This document shows, piece by piece, positions 55,401-63,853 of a stretch of DNA of 64,000 nt (the first letter of the stretch is position 1; the number at the start of each line of letters is the position of its first letter). The translations under genes and the position numbers were made by a program. The notes below the pieces were generated by a model. It searched no databases and was not told where the DNA came from. It worked only from the letters and a program-made list of their open reading frames with translations. The DNA comes from Methylovulum sp. (lineage in GTDB: Bacteria; Pseudomonadota; Gammaproteobacteria; Methylococcales; Methylomonadaceae): positions 143,745 to 207,744 of the forward strand of contig NZ_JAQTZU010000002.1 of assembly GCF_028687615.1 (NCBI RefSeq), read 5' to 3'.

Positions 55401-55779
55401 ACAAACCGTGGTCAAGAAGCTACCTAAAATTTTGGTCGTTGATGATTCGCTCAGTGCGCGTAAGTCGTTGGCGACATTGTTAAAAGACAGCGGTTACGAA
55501 GTCGCCACCGCGATAGATGGGCAAGATGCCTTAAGCCAGATTGAAGCCAGCCAGCCGGATTTGGTCATCACCGATATGGAAATGCCCAGGATGAACGGCG
55601 TGGAATTGACGGCAACGCTCAAACAACAACGCCGTACCGCCAAACTTCCGGTGCTGATGGTCACATCGCGTTCCACCGACAAACATCGCATGGAAGCCGG
55701 CATCGTCGGCGTCAATGCTTATTTGACCAAACCTTGGTCAGAAACTGAATTATTGCAACAAATCGAGGCATTATTATGA
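52477..55779 (+). CDS. chpA: Hybrid CheA-type histidine kinase, ChpA/PilL-like
   Basis: 1100 aa. An N-terminal part (1-330) without a phospho-His is probably a degenerate Hpt array. One canonical Hpt has AHTVKGLANMLG (His about 380). The ATPase domain shows the N box HIIRNAVDHGLE (about 692), DDGQGI and GRGIGMDVVY; a CheW-like regulatory domain follows; the C-terminal receiver has VVDDSLSARKS and VITDMEMPRMNG (Asp about 1032). It is much shorter than the multi-Hpt ChpA of Pseudomonas. The stop overlaps the next ATG. Confidence 0.93.
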   Translation: MQAQFVESIITTLDHELHCLQVGQDKEALLGRLSSDWQDLIALAGEQNYLGLADLLAFYVELQEQFIADKTSLNDHDWLFLSQGVALLKMFLQTGDAVAMTELLEFLQYPLWINPVAAEDIAYLQDLLATDRQLLAEPEILPVPAVTTAGAGQSSSDEVGDDEGGFCQIDPELLVGQMTVDAALANMVGGQCVLLLQQWQAPANVPDLLAKTLEALQPIIRATETIQLWGGKWVLSGLLKNLQCYQEDMELIGDATPLLFEQAFAAISRYFQDMTAPSNQAALIEVFENPEWPFCLSEGQSAFLKQLFAQVQLAAKPVIAVESVAGQDMSLDIPDEVDPQLLDMVFLDLPAQTEDFAKFLHQFLKTKDREALHTAQRVAHTVKGLANMLGVKGLATLTHRLEDILELLHGQGLAPDNILAEALVEASDCLAAMGEALLMRTSAPEMSLVVLQKLADAHYRLQTGEISEMGETGAAFPEPPNGIVAEPAVGNQGMQDTVSREETYIRVPKNLLENLFRIAGEVKILDAQLDEQLKQVRSLLKSGGVRYRTLQRVITDLEQLIATGLNNQVASTAHDYLEGRFDHLEMNRFNEMHSSISRLYEATADSREIECAVENYLRKMHASVLGLTQLHEENLENILDTRLVPVESLTPRLQRTLRQACRMAGKQAELTVVGEDTLIDSQILNQLADPLMHIIRNAVDHGLETPEYRLQAGKPENGQITLSFAKETDRIVVVCADDGQGINRLAIRQVALSKGLVEPTATLNDQDIDRLILIPGFSTSASVSQLSGRGIGMDVVYQEIIRLKGKLEIYSSPGQGCQFTLSIPSSSLLLKATLAQCGAYTLSIIQYGIDQTIPSDEGEFHEAGEDMWFHYQGERYQAYGIESLVGVPAPYYARKTDFHVLLVNLGQGEKVAVMVEKLLDSRDLVFKDLGRYVPHNPAIPGVTILADGQVSAVLDLPEALRHKSTYNQRIMAFVAQTVVKKLPKILVVDDSLSARKSLATLLKDSGYEVATAIDGQDALSQIEASQPDLVITDMEMPRMNGVELTATLKQQRRTAKLPVLMVTSRSTDKHRMEAGIVGVNAYLTKPWSETELLQQIEALL

Positions 55780-56870
55780 AAATTGGAATCCCTAAAGAAA
55801 TCAAAGACCAAGAGGGCAGGGTCGCAATGACCCCTGCGGGTGTGCAGGCTTTACTGGCGCAGGGGCATACTGTCGTTGTGGAAAGCGATGCGGGTTTGGG
55901 CGCTGGATTTACCAACCAGCAGTACCAGATGGCAGGCGCAAAATTGGTGCCGGTGGCGCAAGCCTGGGATGTTGATTTGGTGGTCAAAGTCAAGGAACCA
56001 TTACCTGCCGAATACCCGTATCTCGATACGCAAATGGTGTTTACCTTTTTCCATCTTGCCGGCGTAACGCCTAGCCTGACCGAAGCCCTGCTGGCAAAAG
56101 GCACGACGGCGATAGCTTACGAAACCTTGGAAGACGGGCACGGGCGTTTGCCCATCCTTGCCCCGATGAGTGCGATAGCGGGCAATATGGCAACGCTGAT
56201 GGGTGCTTATTATCTCGCCCGGTTCAACCAGGGCAAAGGTTTGCAGTTGGGGAAAGTGCTGGGCAAACCCCACGGAAAAGTGGTGGTGGTTGGCGATGGC
56301 GTGGTCGGGCAACATGCCGCGCAAGTCGCTTGCGGCATGGGCGCACAAGTGTGGGTTGCAGGCATTGATGCCGGTTTTATGGCAAGCATCAAAGCCAAGG
56401 TCTTGCCCGAAGCAAATTTCTTCTTATCCAGTCCTGAAAATCTCAGCCAGCATATTGCCGATGCCGACCTTGTCGTCGGTGCCGTGCTTTGCCGTGGCGC
56501 GCTAGCCCCCAAAATCATCACCGAAGCGATGATCCAGTCCATGACCACGGGTTCGGTGGTGGTCGATGTCAGCATAGACCAAGGCGGCTGTATCGCCACA
56601 TCCAAACCCACCAGCCATTCCCATCCCGTGTTTATCGAGCATGGCGTGGTCCATTATTGCGTCACCAACATGCCCGGAGCTTATCCTAGAACAGCCACCG
56701 TCGCGCTGGAAGATGCCACCTTGCCTTACACCGTCGCCATTGCCGCTCTGGGTAAAGCCGGGCTGATGTCCGACCAGCGGTTCGCCAAAGCCGTCAATGT
56801 CATGGACGGAAAAATCACCTGCAAAGCCGTTGCCGAGGCTTTGGGGATGATGGATGTGTGGGCGGGATAA
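55776..56870 (+). CDS. ald: Alanine dehydrogenase
   Basis: 364 aa. Reversible NAD-dependent deamination of alanine to pyruvate and ammonia. The N terminus MKIGIPKEIKDQEGRVAMTP, the Lys in VVKVKEPLPAEY, the His/FHLAG region and the NAD motif VVVVGDGVVGQHAAQVA are present. Its ATG overlaps the stop of the chemosensory kinase (ATGA), which implies translation coupling with that operon. Confidence 0.95.
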   Translation: MKIGIPKEIKDQEGRVAMTPAGVQALLAQGHTVVVESDAGLGAGFTNQQYQMAGAKLVPVAQAWDVDLVVKVKEPLPAEYPYLDTQMVFTFFHLAGVTPSLTEALLAKGTTAIAYETLEDGHGRLPILAPMSAIAGNMATLMGAYYLARFNQGKGLQLGKVLGKPHGKVVVVGDGVVGQHAAQVACGMGAQVWVAGIDAGFMASIKAKVLPEANFFLSSPENLSQHIADADLVVGAVLCRGALAPKIITEAMIQSMTTGSVVVDVSIDQGGCIATSKPTSHSHPVFIEHGVVHYCVTNMPGAYPRTATVALEDATLPYTVAIAALGKAGLMSDQRFAKAVNVMDGKITCKAVAEALGMMDVWAG

Positions 56871-56889
56871 ATGTTTGGCTAACCCTGAT

Positions 56890-56924
56890 AGGTTTGTCCG
56901 GTTTTAAGTGATGTGGACAAACCT
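56890..56924 (+). repeat. Hairpin after ald
   Basis: AGGTTTGTCC (56890-56899) and GGACAAACCT (56915-56924), perfect 10-bp stem. It may end the operon; no T run. Confidence 0.6.
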
Positions 56925-57107
56925 AGCAGCTCCCCTTTGGTTTTGTCGGGTATCCCTTTCAGGACATGAATCCAAAGGCATTTACAGGGTTTTCTACATG
57001 ACGTAGTGTAAGCAGCCTGTTGACGTTGGGGATAATGCTGATAATCTTTTGTGAGCTTATCTTGGTTAAATACCAAACGACACGTCCGATTCATTAGAGG
57101 TACTTTT

Positions 57108-57641
57108 ATGCAAACATTAAAAAAACAATTAAAACAAAATCTGGTCTTGATTTTTTTCAGCACCCTCCTATTGGCTAATAACCCGGCGACGGCAGAAACA
57201 GATCAAGCATCCCAGGAAAAATTGCTCAGGGCACGGGTGCTGAATAATCAGCAAAAAGCTGATCATTCAGCCCATTTAAAACCTATAGAAAAGGCTCTGG
57301 AGTTTCATGGCGTATTTTACGGGTATCTCCCTTGCAATGACTGTGACGGGATTAAGGTGACGTTGTCATTAAAACAAAATAACAATTATCTACTGGTGAC
57401 CCAGCCAGCAAGAAATTCCTCAAAGGAGTTTTATGAAAAAGGAAAATATACTTGGAATGATAAAACCCGCACCGTAGTTTTAACATCGCGTAAGGACGGA
57501 AGCATACGGCAATATCGTATTGAAGATGAAGGGACGATCATTCAGCTTAACAATGATGGGTCACCGATGGCAGGTGATAAAGACAGCTATGCTTTACGCA
57601 GAAGCGATAAGGTAAAGTCGCGTGAGGTGCATATTCACTGA
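57108..57641 (+). CDS. NlpE-like exported protein
   Basis: 177 aa from ATG 57108 (AGAGG upstream; frame back to 57051). Signal peptide without a lipobox (LIFFSTLLLANNPATAET). The block FHGVFYGYLPCNDCDGIKVT is the CxxC signature of the NlpE N-terminal domain, associated with copper resistance and envelope stress. It lacks the lipid anchor of typical NlpE, so it is probably soluble in the periplasm. Confidence 0.8.
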   Translation: MQTLKKQLKQNLVLIFFSTLLLANNPATAETDQASQEKLLRARVLNNQQKADHSAHLKPIEKALEFHGVFYGYLPCNDCDGIKVTLSLKQNNNYLLVTQPARNSSKEFYEKGKYTWNDKTRTVVLTSRKDGSIRQYRIEDEGTIIQLNNDGSPMAGDKDSYALRRSDKVKSREVHIH

Positions 57642-58099
57642 GTGGTCTGTCAGGATGGCGTACACGGAATTTGGATCCACGATGGATTAAACCGGGACAA
57701 CTTGCCGGTGTAGTGTTTTATCCGGGGCATCCGTTTGCTTGCAGTTTGTATGGTTCGGCTGCCCAGTTCAAAGTTTAGCCAAAAGCGGGAATCCACTTCG
57801 AAACCAACAAACAACCATAACATGTTGTTTTTGTTTATAAAAAAAAGACAACAATTCATCCAGATGTATAACCTTGCTTTGTACATAAGAACAAAATTCT
57901 TTTGGTTTATGGTGTTGCTAACCAAGTCAACTCAAGACGCATCATCAAAAGTTTACAAATTTGTACCAATCTAAGATTTCCGTGCAGCAGAGCGGCGCAT
58001 ATCCCGCCATCAAAGGCAAATCGACATGGATACCGCCACGATCAGCCAAAAAATCGGGCAACCGCTAAGGATTTGGCCATTAATAACTTTCCGATATTA

Positions 58100-58132
58100 A
58101 GACCTGACAGGTTTTTGAAACCTGTCAGGTCT
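58100..58132. repeat. GACCTGACAGG palindrome, copy 3
   Basis: AGACCTGACAGGTTT and AAACCTGTCAGGTCT (inverse of the core of copies 1 and 2) with a three-base centre. It lies inside the start of a possible gene remnant. Confidence 0.8.
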
Positions 58133-58408
58133 AGGGAGTTTCAAGAATGGTTCAGGGAAGTTATTTTTAGCCAAATCCTAACTACCCCGCCCAATTTGTT
58201 ATTGGCGTGTGGTATCGGTTTTATCATCGGCGAATTGACTAAACAATTCCCGGCTACGGACGAAAACGGCAATAACGGGCCAGCCAACAAAACCACGCCT
58301 TTCAAAATTACCCTGAACCTGTTTTCGTCTATCCAAACCTTGTACACGGCTTTGCCATTGGTTTTGATGATGACATCGGCCTTTGAAACGAAAACGGAAA
58401 GGCGTTGA
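58133..58408 (+). pseudogene. Possible membrane-protein remnant
   Basis: Frame after the palindrome: FREVIFSQILTTPPNLLLAC, GIGFIIGELTKQF, IQTLYTALPLVLMMTSAFE. It reads like two membrane segments of a real protein, but there is no good start and the repeat cuts its upstream part. The frame runs upstream to 57902. The gap 57642-58099 shows nothing else. Low certainty. Confidence 0.35.
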
Positions 58409-58430
58409 ACATAGGCCCCGATTAATTTAA

Positions 58431-59498
58431 TTAAAAGCCTGCTTGCTTTATAGCCCTCTCTATTTCCTCTTCGTCGCAGACTATTCCGTCTAAATTGCTT
58501 TCGATGACTGAATTTATGCTTAATTCTTTATCAATTTCCTTTATCGCCTCTTCTTGCATAAAGTGTTTAAAAAACATACGCATAACGTGGTTTACACCGA
58601 TGTCTGTCACTTGCCTCAAGTCGTCTTGGAAGTATCGGTCAGCACTCGCTGGCGACGTGATAATTTCGTATGAAGGAAAATAAATGACATGATCAAATAT
58701 TTTTTCAATTTCATCCGCAGCGACCCGCAGGGCGGCTTTGCTTACAGTGGTAGAAACCCATACATGCCTGTTTTCATAAGTCGCTATCAGCGGTACTGGG
58801 GATACCGTCAATAGTATGTTGATCTTGGGATTGACTGATGTGGCTTTTTGTACAAAGTCCTTTAAATCAGCAATAACTTCATTGGCGGTAAAATTAACGA
58901 ATTCATGATCTTTTTCAGCAAATAAACCACCCGCAACTCCCGGTGCCAAGGGATAGATCGCACCATCCTTTTTTGACCGCCACGCCTCTGTCAACCCCAG
59001 TGTCAATATCAACCAATCACTTTCCTCAAAAATAGTTTTTACGCAAGCCAAGTGTTTCGCGCGGTCTTCTAACAGTTGCTCTTTTGATTCAAAGCCATTC
59101 GGTTCTATTTGGGGTCTAAAAGCGTCGATATAGACTGAATCCTTCCTCCAGATGTTTTCGTCCGGTTTAAAAAGTCCAAAAGCCCGGTCAAATAATTGCA
59201 CGGCTTGTTTCACCGTATAAAGATTCCCATAGCGGGCTGAAAATATGCCGTAATTTTTTTTTGTTGCTTCTGCGTTATCAAGCCCTGGCGGGGGATTTTC
59301 GGTAACGAAATAATTAAATCCAGATTTTGCTATATTTTTTGCCAAATGTTGGGCGAAGCAGCTTCCCATCGTGGAGACTTTATCTGTTGCCTTTATCGTT
59401 TTGTACTTAACGACGGGGTCAATATGGCCCGGCGCGGGGGCTGTCATCGCCTTGAACCAAAAATGGTAATCTTGCAGTGTAGAGTAAGGGTTCGTCAT
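58431..59498 (-). CDS. GSCFA-family protein, surface polysaccharide type
   Basis: 355 aa from ATG 59498, which overlaps the stop of the upstream WcbI-like gene (ATGA). The family-naming motif TMGSCFAQHLAKNI is near the start; WLILTLGLTEAW and NILLTVSPVPLIATY are later blocks. GSCFA proteins are SGNH-hydrolase-like and often sit in capsule or exopolysaccharide loci. Confidence 0.88.
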   Translation of the reverse strand: MTNPYSTLQDYHFWFKAMTAPAPGHIDPVVKYKTIKATDKVSTMGSCFAQHLAKNIAKSGFNYFVTENPPPGLDNAEATKKNYGIFSARYGNLYTVKQAVQLFDRAFGLFKPDENIWRKDSVYIDAFRPQIEPNGFESKEQLLEDRAKHLACVKTIFEESDWLILTLGLTEAWRSKKDGAIYPLAPGVAGGLFAEKDHEFVNFTANEVIADLKDFVQKATSVNPKINILLTVSPVPLIATYENRHVWVSTTVSKAALRVAADEIEKIFDHVIYFPSYEIITSPASADRYFQDDLRQVTDIGVNHVMRMFFKHFMQEEAIKEIDKELSINSVIESNLDGIVCDEEEIERAIKQAGF

Positions 59499-60358
59499 CT
59501 TTTTTTCAGCTCCGTATTTAACACACTGTCCAGATGGGGGATTGGCCATTTAGAAACCAGATCTGAGGGTTGTATCCCTTGCTCCAAATATTGCTGATAG
59601 GCAAAATCCAGGTAAGATTCCAGGCCTTCGATTTCTTGGTTTCCTATTCGCCAAACGTAGTTTCCCACGAGTCCCAACTCCTGGCCTATCTCTGGATAAA
59701 GCGGCCAAATTGTCCCGATTAAGCTGTCTGGAATAATTATTTTTCGCTTGACAATGCCTTGATCAGCACCCAATCGAATTGCTATCAATTTACAAAATTC
59801 GACTATTGTCTCCGCGCTGGGATGATTTACTGAGTGCATAAAAACGCCCCTTCGTTTAACCGCTAAGAAGAATTGATTAAACTCTATGTCGCTGAAATCA
59901 TTTTGACGAAATGAAAGTTTTAATCGCTCTGCATTTGCTCCCCATTGGTCAAAATACCCCAATGCCTTAAAAGTCGAGCCGTTAAACAGCCTTACTGCAT
60001 CCGATGTATCAATTTGATTATTAAACGCCCAGATCGCAATTTGGGAGTTGTAATGCACTTTTGTTAATGTATTCGCAGACTTTTTTTCCGCATAGCACAA
60101 ATCCGGATGGAAGGCGTGAAAATTGATGCTTGGAACTTTTATGACTTTGACAGGAAGATTTTGGGCTAACTCAAACCTTCCTCCAGTTATCCAAATAGCA
60201 GCATTTGCCAATTCTGCGATGAGCGCATTGCTCCCCTTTTTGTCGTTAGCTGCTGATGCCCGAATTGGGACGATGACTTTACCAGGATAGATCGCTCTCA
60301 TTGTAGCGGCGATACCGCCCGTTTGACAATTTGATGAAATGACAATTGTTTCACTCAT
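59495..60358 (-). CDS. WcbI-like polysaccharide biosynthesis protein
   Basis: 287 aa. SSNCQTGGIAATMRAIYPG at the start and INFHAFHPDLCYAEKK are typical of the WcbI family, linked to acetylation of capsule sugars. No glycosyltransferase or capsule exporter lies in the window, so the target glycan is unknown. Translationally coupled to the GSCFA gene. Confidence 0.8.
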   Translation of the reverse strand: MSETIVISSNCQTGGIAATMRAIYPGKVIVPIRASAANDKKGSNALIAELANAAIWITGGRFELAQNLPVKVIKVPSINFHAFHPDLCYAEKKSANTLTKVHYNSQIAIWAFNNQIDTSDAVRLFNGSTFKALGYFDQWGANAERLKLSFRQNDFSDIEFNQFFLAVKRRGVFMHSVNHPSAETIVEFCKLIAIRLGADQGIVKRKIIIPDSLIGTIWPLYPEIGQELGLVGNYVWRIGNQEIEGLESYLDFAYQQYLEQGIQPSDLVSKWPIPHLDSVLNTELKKR

Positions 60359-60763
60359 AATTCGCTTTGCTTGCGAAGTTTACTCATTTTACACCGCGCT
60401 ATTGGTAGATTTATCGAAAAATGCCGTCCTAGCATTGTCAATTAATTTCATTGCTTTGGCAATAACATGCGAAGCGCCAAAAATAAAAAAGTCCTTCGGC
60501 GGCCAAGCATACTCGAATAGCCAAGATGACCTTGATAGCCAAAGTGAAATATACTTTGCCGGTAGCGAAAACAAAAACGACCTTGCGGCCGTGGGTTCGG
60601 TAAAGGTCGAATTTTAACTTGGAGCCGTTGCAATAAACGTGCAGTCGGGCAATTTTTTCTGCCCGACTTTTGGGTGTTCAATTGGATGTTATCTATTAAT
60701 AGATGTTGGGTGTTACGATACCAAGATATTGGATTTCATCGCTGTTACAGGGCTATCCAGAAT
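60359..60763. other. Intergenic stretch with one hairpin
   Basis: No convincing gene. A hairpin AGTCGGGCA (60643-60651) and TGCCCGACT (60660-60668), followed by TTTT on the + side, could be a terminator. Confidence 0.45.
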
Positions 60764-61279
60764 TTATTCTGCTGGTGTGGCATGGTGTTGGGTATGCCCC
60801 GGTATTTCATTATTGCCGTGATCGCTGGCCTGGGCATCAAACCAAAAATGCAGTGCCTGCACCAACAGGGGATATTCTGTTGAATAGTGAATCTGCGCCC
60901 CATTTGCTAAAGCTACATATTCAAATTTTATATCATCAGGTTTAGCGGTTTTTAACTGGGCTAAACCCGGCATACCCGCTCCGTGTATACGTTCGCTCAC
61001 AGAAAAATCACCTTTCCTGAAGTCATTGGCAAGCTTGAGTAAATAAGCTTGGATCAATTTTATTTGCCTAGTATTGGCTGCTGATTTGACGACCAGATGT
61101 TGGACACCGCCGTGGACTGTTTTGGTGAAGGACTCCACAGTTTGGTCTACTGCAAAGGGCGTTACTTCCTGCATGCGTTGCTCCACTTCAGCGATCTGTT
61201 GGGTACCGCTTGTGTCAAGGGCCAGGCTTGTTGTAGAAAAAATCAAAAGTCCTGTTAAAACTATCAGCTCATGTTTCAT
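60764..61279 (-). CDS. Exported protein of unknown function
   Basis: 171 aa with a signal peptide (LIVLTGLLIFSTTSLA). Conserved-looking motifs HGGVQHLV, SERIHGAGMPGLA and QALHFWFDAQASDHG with several His could bind metal. I recall similar small proteins in other proteobacteria with no known function. Confidence 0.75.
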   Translation of the reverse strand: MKHELIVLTGLLIFSTTSLALDTSGTQQIAEVEQRMQEVTPFAVDQTVESFTKTVHGGVQHLVVKSAANTRQIKLIQAYLLKLANDFRKGDFSVSERIHGAGMPGLAQLKTAKPDDIKFEYVALANGAQIHYSTEYPLLVQALHFWFDAQASDHGNNEIPGHTQHHATPAE

Positions 61280-61375
61280 ATCCGTACTCCTCGTTTATTT
61301 TCTTATAGTCGATTGGAAGTGTTTATTTCAACTTCATTCAAGTGACATATTTTCAGGGGATCAGGTTCAAACAAG

Positions 61376-62137
61376 TCAATCTAATAATAAAGCTTCATGG
61401 CGTTGCCGGGCGATTAGCCGGACTTCTTCTTCAGCGTCGTCAAACAGGTGTTGTAGCAATGCGGGAGATGCCCGTAACGCCACTTCATAGCGGACGGTCC
61501 AGTCGTCGTCCTTGCTTATTAACTCCAGATCGTCAGGTTCCATGCGCTGGGCAATAATACGACGAATGCTGACTTCGGGATCGTTGACCATCAGGCCCAG
61601 GCTGACGGCGGGGATGCGCTCGGCTACCGTGCGGCGGACTTCATTGTCGGGGTCGGCGACCAAGCGGAATAAGCGGCCTTCCGGCAGGCGTTTGGCGACA
61701 TAGACCCGTACCAAATAATCAGGGTCAGTGACCATCAACTCCAATTCTTGCTCCGGCAAGCGGTCGGCGACGGTGATCCTGACTTCCCGGTCAGGATCGT
61801 TACGCAAATCTCTCAGCCACTCCAGCGGTACACGGTAGGCCAGCACTCGCCTGACCGCTTCGTCGGGATCGGTCAGCAATGGCTGCAATTGGCTGGTCGG
61901 CAAATACCGCGCGGCGATGGCCCGCCGTTCCCAGAAGCCGTCTTGGGTGTAATCGGCGGCAAGGCCCGGATTGGCGCGGAAAAACCGGTCGATTTGCCGT
62001 CCGCTGTCGGCGATGACGCAACAATCACCTGGCTTGCAAGCACCCGCCACCAGTAATGTCCCTCGATAACCGCAAAGCGAGCAGTCTGCAATAGGTGTCA
62101 GATCCGTTATGTCATTATCCTTTTGGCTAGAATCCAT
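61376..62137 (-). CDS. 4Fe-4S-binding leucine-rich-repeat-variant (LRV) protein
   Basis: 253 aa. An N-terminal Cys cluster (CSLCGYRG, then GACKPGDCC) is followed by about seven helical repeats (LMVTDPDYLVRVYVAKRLPE, LVADPDNEVRRTVAERIP). This is the architecture of the Azotobacter LRV protein encoded in the nif region. Role unknown, presumed in nitrogenase metal or electron supply. Starts 3 bases after the nifF stop. Confidence 0.92.
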   Translation of the reverse strand: MDSSQKDNDITDLTPIADCSLCGYRGTLLVAGACKPGDCCVIADSGRQIDRFFRANPGLAADYTQDGFWERRAIAARYLPTSQLQPLLTDPDEAVRRVLAYRVPLEWLRDLRNDPDREVRITVADRLPEQELELMVTDPDYLVRVYVAKRLPEGRLFRLVADPDNEVRRTVAERIPAVSLGLMVNDPEVSIRRIIAQRMEPDDLELISKDDDWTVRYEVALRASPALLQHLFDDAEEEVRLIARQRHEALLLD

Positions 62138-62140
62138 TGT

Positions 62141-62695
62141 CTAGGCCATTTCGGTAGCTACTGGCAAAAGCTGCGGGGTGATTCGCGCCAACCAGATTTT
62201 CAGCCTGTCCTCAGTCAGGTGCGGCTGGGTGCGCTGATCCAGTGCCAAGCCGACAAAGCGGTTATCGATGACGGCATGGGAATGTTCAAATTGATAGCCC
62301 TCCGTATCCCATTGGCCGACGATATTGGCGCCGTATCCGTAAAACAGCCGGTAAAGGTGGATCATCGAACTGGCGAAGCGGTCGGCGTAGCGTTCCTGAT
62401 TCCCCAAACCAAACAGCGCGACGCGTTTGCCGGACAGGTCGGCATCGTCCAAATAAGGCACAAACTCCGCCCAATTGGCCTCCATGCACCCGGTGGCCAA
62501 GCCCGGTAATTCCCCAACACCATAACTGGGAGTGCCCAAAATCAGCGCATCATACTGCAACAATTCGGCAACGCTGGTGCGGTTGATGTTTTTAGGCTTG
62601 TCCGCCAAGCCGTCACCCAATAGGCTGTAAATCTTTTTAGCCACCAAGCGGGTGCTGCCCGTATCTGTTCCGAAAAAAATGCCGATTTTGTTCAT
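62141..62695 (-). CDS. nifF: Nitrogenase flavodoxin NifF
   Basis: 184 aa. FMN phosphate-loop FGTDTGSTRLVAKKIY, the first aromatic loop TPSYGVGEL and the second loop FGLGNQERYADRFASSM identify a long-chain flavodoxin. It donates electrons to nitrogenase. Neighbours with LRV and NifX-like genes support nifF over a housekeeping flavodoxin. Confidence 0.9.
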   Translation of the reverse strand: MNKIGIFFGTDTGSTRLVAKKIYSLLGDGLADKPKNINRTSVAELLQYDALILGTPSYGVGELPGLATGCMEANWAEFVPYLDDADLSGKRVALFGLGNQERYADRFASSMIHLYRLFYGYGANIVGQWDTEGYQFEHSHAVIDNRFVGLALDQRTQPHLTEDRLKIWLARITPQLLPVATEMA

Positions 62696-62972
62696 AATTC
62701 ACCTGTGATCAAGATTGCAGGACAAGGGGGCGTACTGTTGTATTTACTATAACCAGCAAAATTCGATCCAAACGCTAGTCATATTATTTGATATTTATTA
62801 TCAGATACATAGCCGGTTTTTGTGCGGCAATATCTTGGCAATTGTGCCAGTATGACGACAAATGACATCCGGGACTGGGAGATTTGCGACATCGTGGTGA
62901 TATGGCGGCTTTTGATGCCAAAGTGGCAATGAAATACTGGCATGGCGATTGGCTTTTTCCCGCGGCTCCGTT

Positions 62973-63353
62973 TTATGAGGGATCTGCGGCATCTTCTCCT
63001 TCGTCCAGCGCATCGGCAAGCAGGCCTTGCTGGCGGATCATGGCTTTGAAAGCTTTCATCACGGGGCGCGAGATAGCTGTTTCCGCCAGCAGGCGTTTTT
63101 CATAGATGAGGTTTTTTATCGCATCATCGGGATGCTTGCGGGCTTGTTCAATCAACAGGTGGAGTGCCGTATCGAATAGAACACCGGGGCAAGACTTCAC
63201 CTCGTCGTAAAGCTGTTCCATCACCTTTTTTTCCGCTGTCCGCATCTTGCATTTGCCGTCAAGGATTTTCAGTATCACGGTGATAGCGCAATCTACATGA
63301 ACCGGTGTTAAAGGATGTGCCAACACCCAGCGGGCGACAGGGTCTTTGTTCAT
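62973..63353 (-). CDS. Hypothetical protein in nif segment
   Basis: 126 aa from ATG 63353, overlapping the NifX-like stop by ATGA. Mostly helical: LTPVHVDCAITVILKIL, ALHLLIEQARKHPDDAIKNL, VMKAFKAMIRQQGLL; acidic C terminus DEGEDAADPS. No family recognised. Tight coupling suggests a partner of the NifX-like protein. The gap 62696-62972 between it and nifF shows no gene. Confidence 0.75.
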   Translation of the reverse strand: MNKDPVARWVLAHPLTPVHVDCAITVILKILDGKCKMRTAEKKVMEQLYDEVKSCPGVLFDTALHLLIEQARKHPDDAIKNLIYEKRLLAETAISRPVMKAFKAMIRQQGLLADALDEGEDAADPS

Positions 63354-63712
63354 ACGTCCTCCCCGTTTGTGGTAAGGCTTTGCATATAGTCGAGCAACGA
63401 CGCTTCGATGGCCTCGTAGCCGTAACGCGAAACGGCGCGGACTCCGACGGCCTTGAGCTTTTCCGTCGGCCCGTCGCCGATTTTGGCAACGAAAACGGCA
63501 TGGCAATCTTTGATGCTTTCCAAGATGCCGGCCATAGCACTCTGGTCGGAATGTTGGCCTAGGCAGTAATGGGCCACCTCGCGCGTTTCCAGTAGGCGGC
63601 AGTAGTCGGGTGTGGACTCGTAAATCCGAAACTGTTTGGCATGCCCAAAGTGTTCGCTGATCGCCAAACCTTCCTTGCTGGCTACCGCCAGTTTTATTGG
63701 AAATTTAATCAT
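63350..63712 (-). CDS. NifX/NifB-C-type iron-molybdenum cofactor-binding protein
   Basis: 120 aa from ATG 63712 with GGAGGGGG upstream. KLAVASKEGLAISEHFGHAKQFRIYE is the cofactor-binding fold of NifX, NafY and the NifB C terminus, with the HFGH motif; a CLGQHSDQSAMAGI stretch and VFVAKIGDGP follow. It may carry or store nitrogenase cofactor precursors. Confidence 0.85.
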   Translation of the reverse strand: MIKFPIKLAVASKEGLAISEHFGHAKQFRIYESTPDYCRLLETREVAHYCLGQHSDQSAMAGILESIKDCHAVFVAKIGDGPTEKLKAVGVRAVSRYGYEAIEASLLDYMQSLTTNGEDV

Positions 63713-63734
63713 GATTGGCCCCCTCCCATCCATA

Positions 63735-63771
63735 GTTCCACGCTCCAGAGGGTGCACCGGAGCGTGGGAAC
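63735..63771. repeat. Hairpin related to the CCCACGCYCTGC repeats
   Basis: GTTCCACGCTCC and GGAGCGTGGGAAC around 12 bases. It resembles the GTTCCCACGCTC repeats at 24404 and 32366. Confidence 0.65.
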
Positions 63772-63853
63772 GGTATAGGGTGGTATTTTTATGGTTTGCA
63801 TGGCGGGAAATGGATGCGGAAGGTTTTTATAGGGTTTTATAAGTTTTTTATAC

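Noticed and set aside
60339..60617. 92-codon + strand frame upstream of the WcbI-like gene
   Set aside because: Begins inside the opposite gene, has no Shine-Dalgarno and no recognisable motif.
62756..62771. Possible sigma-54 promoter upstream of nifF on the minus strand
   Set aside because: The GC and GG pairs are nine bases apart, not ten, and the TGGCAC half is poor.
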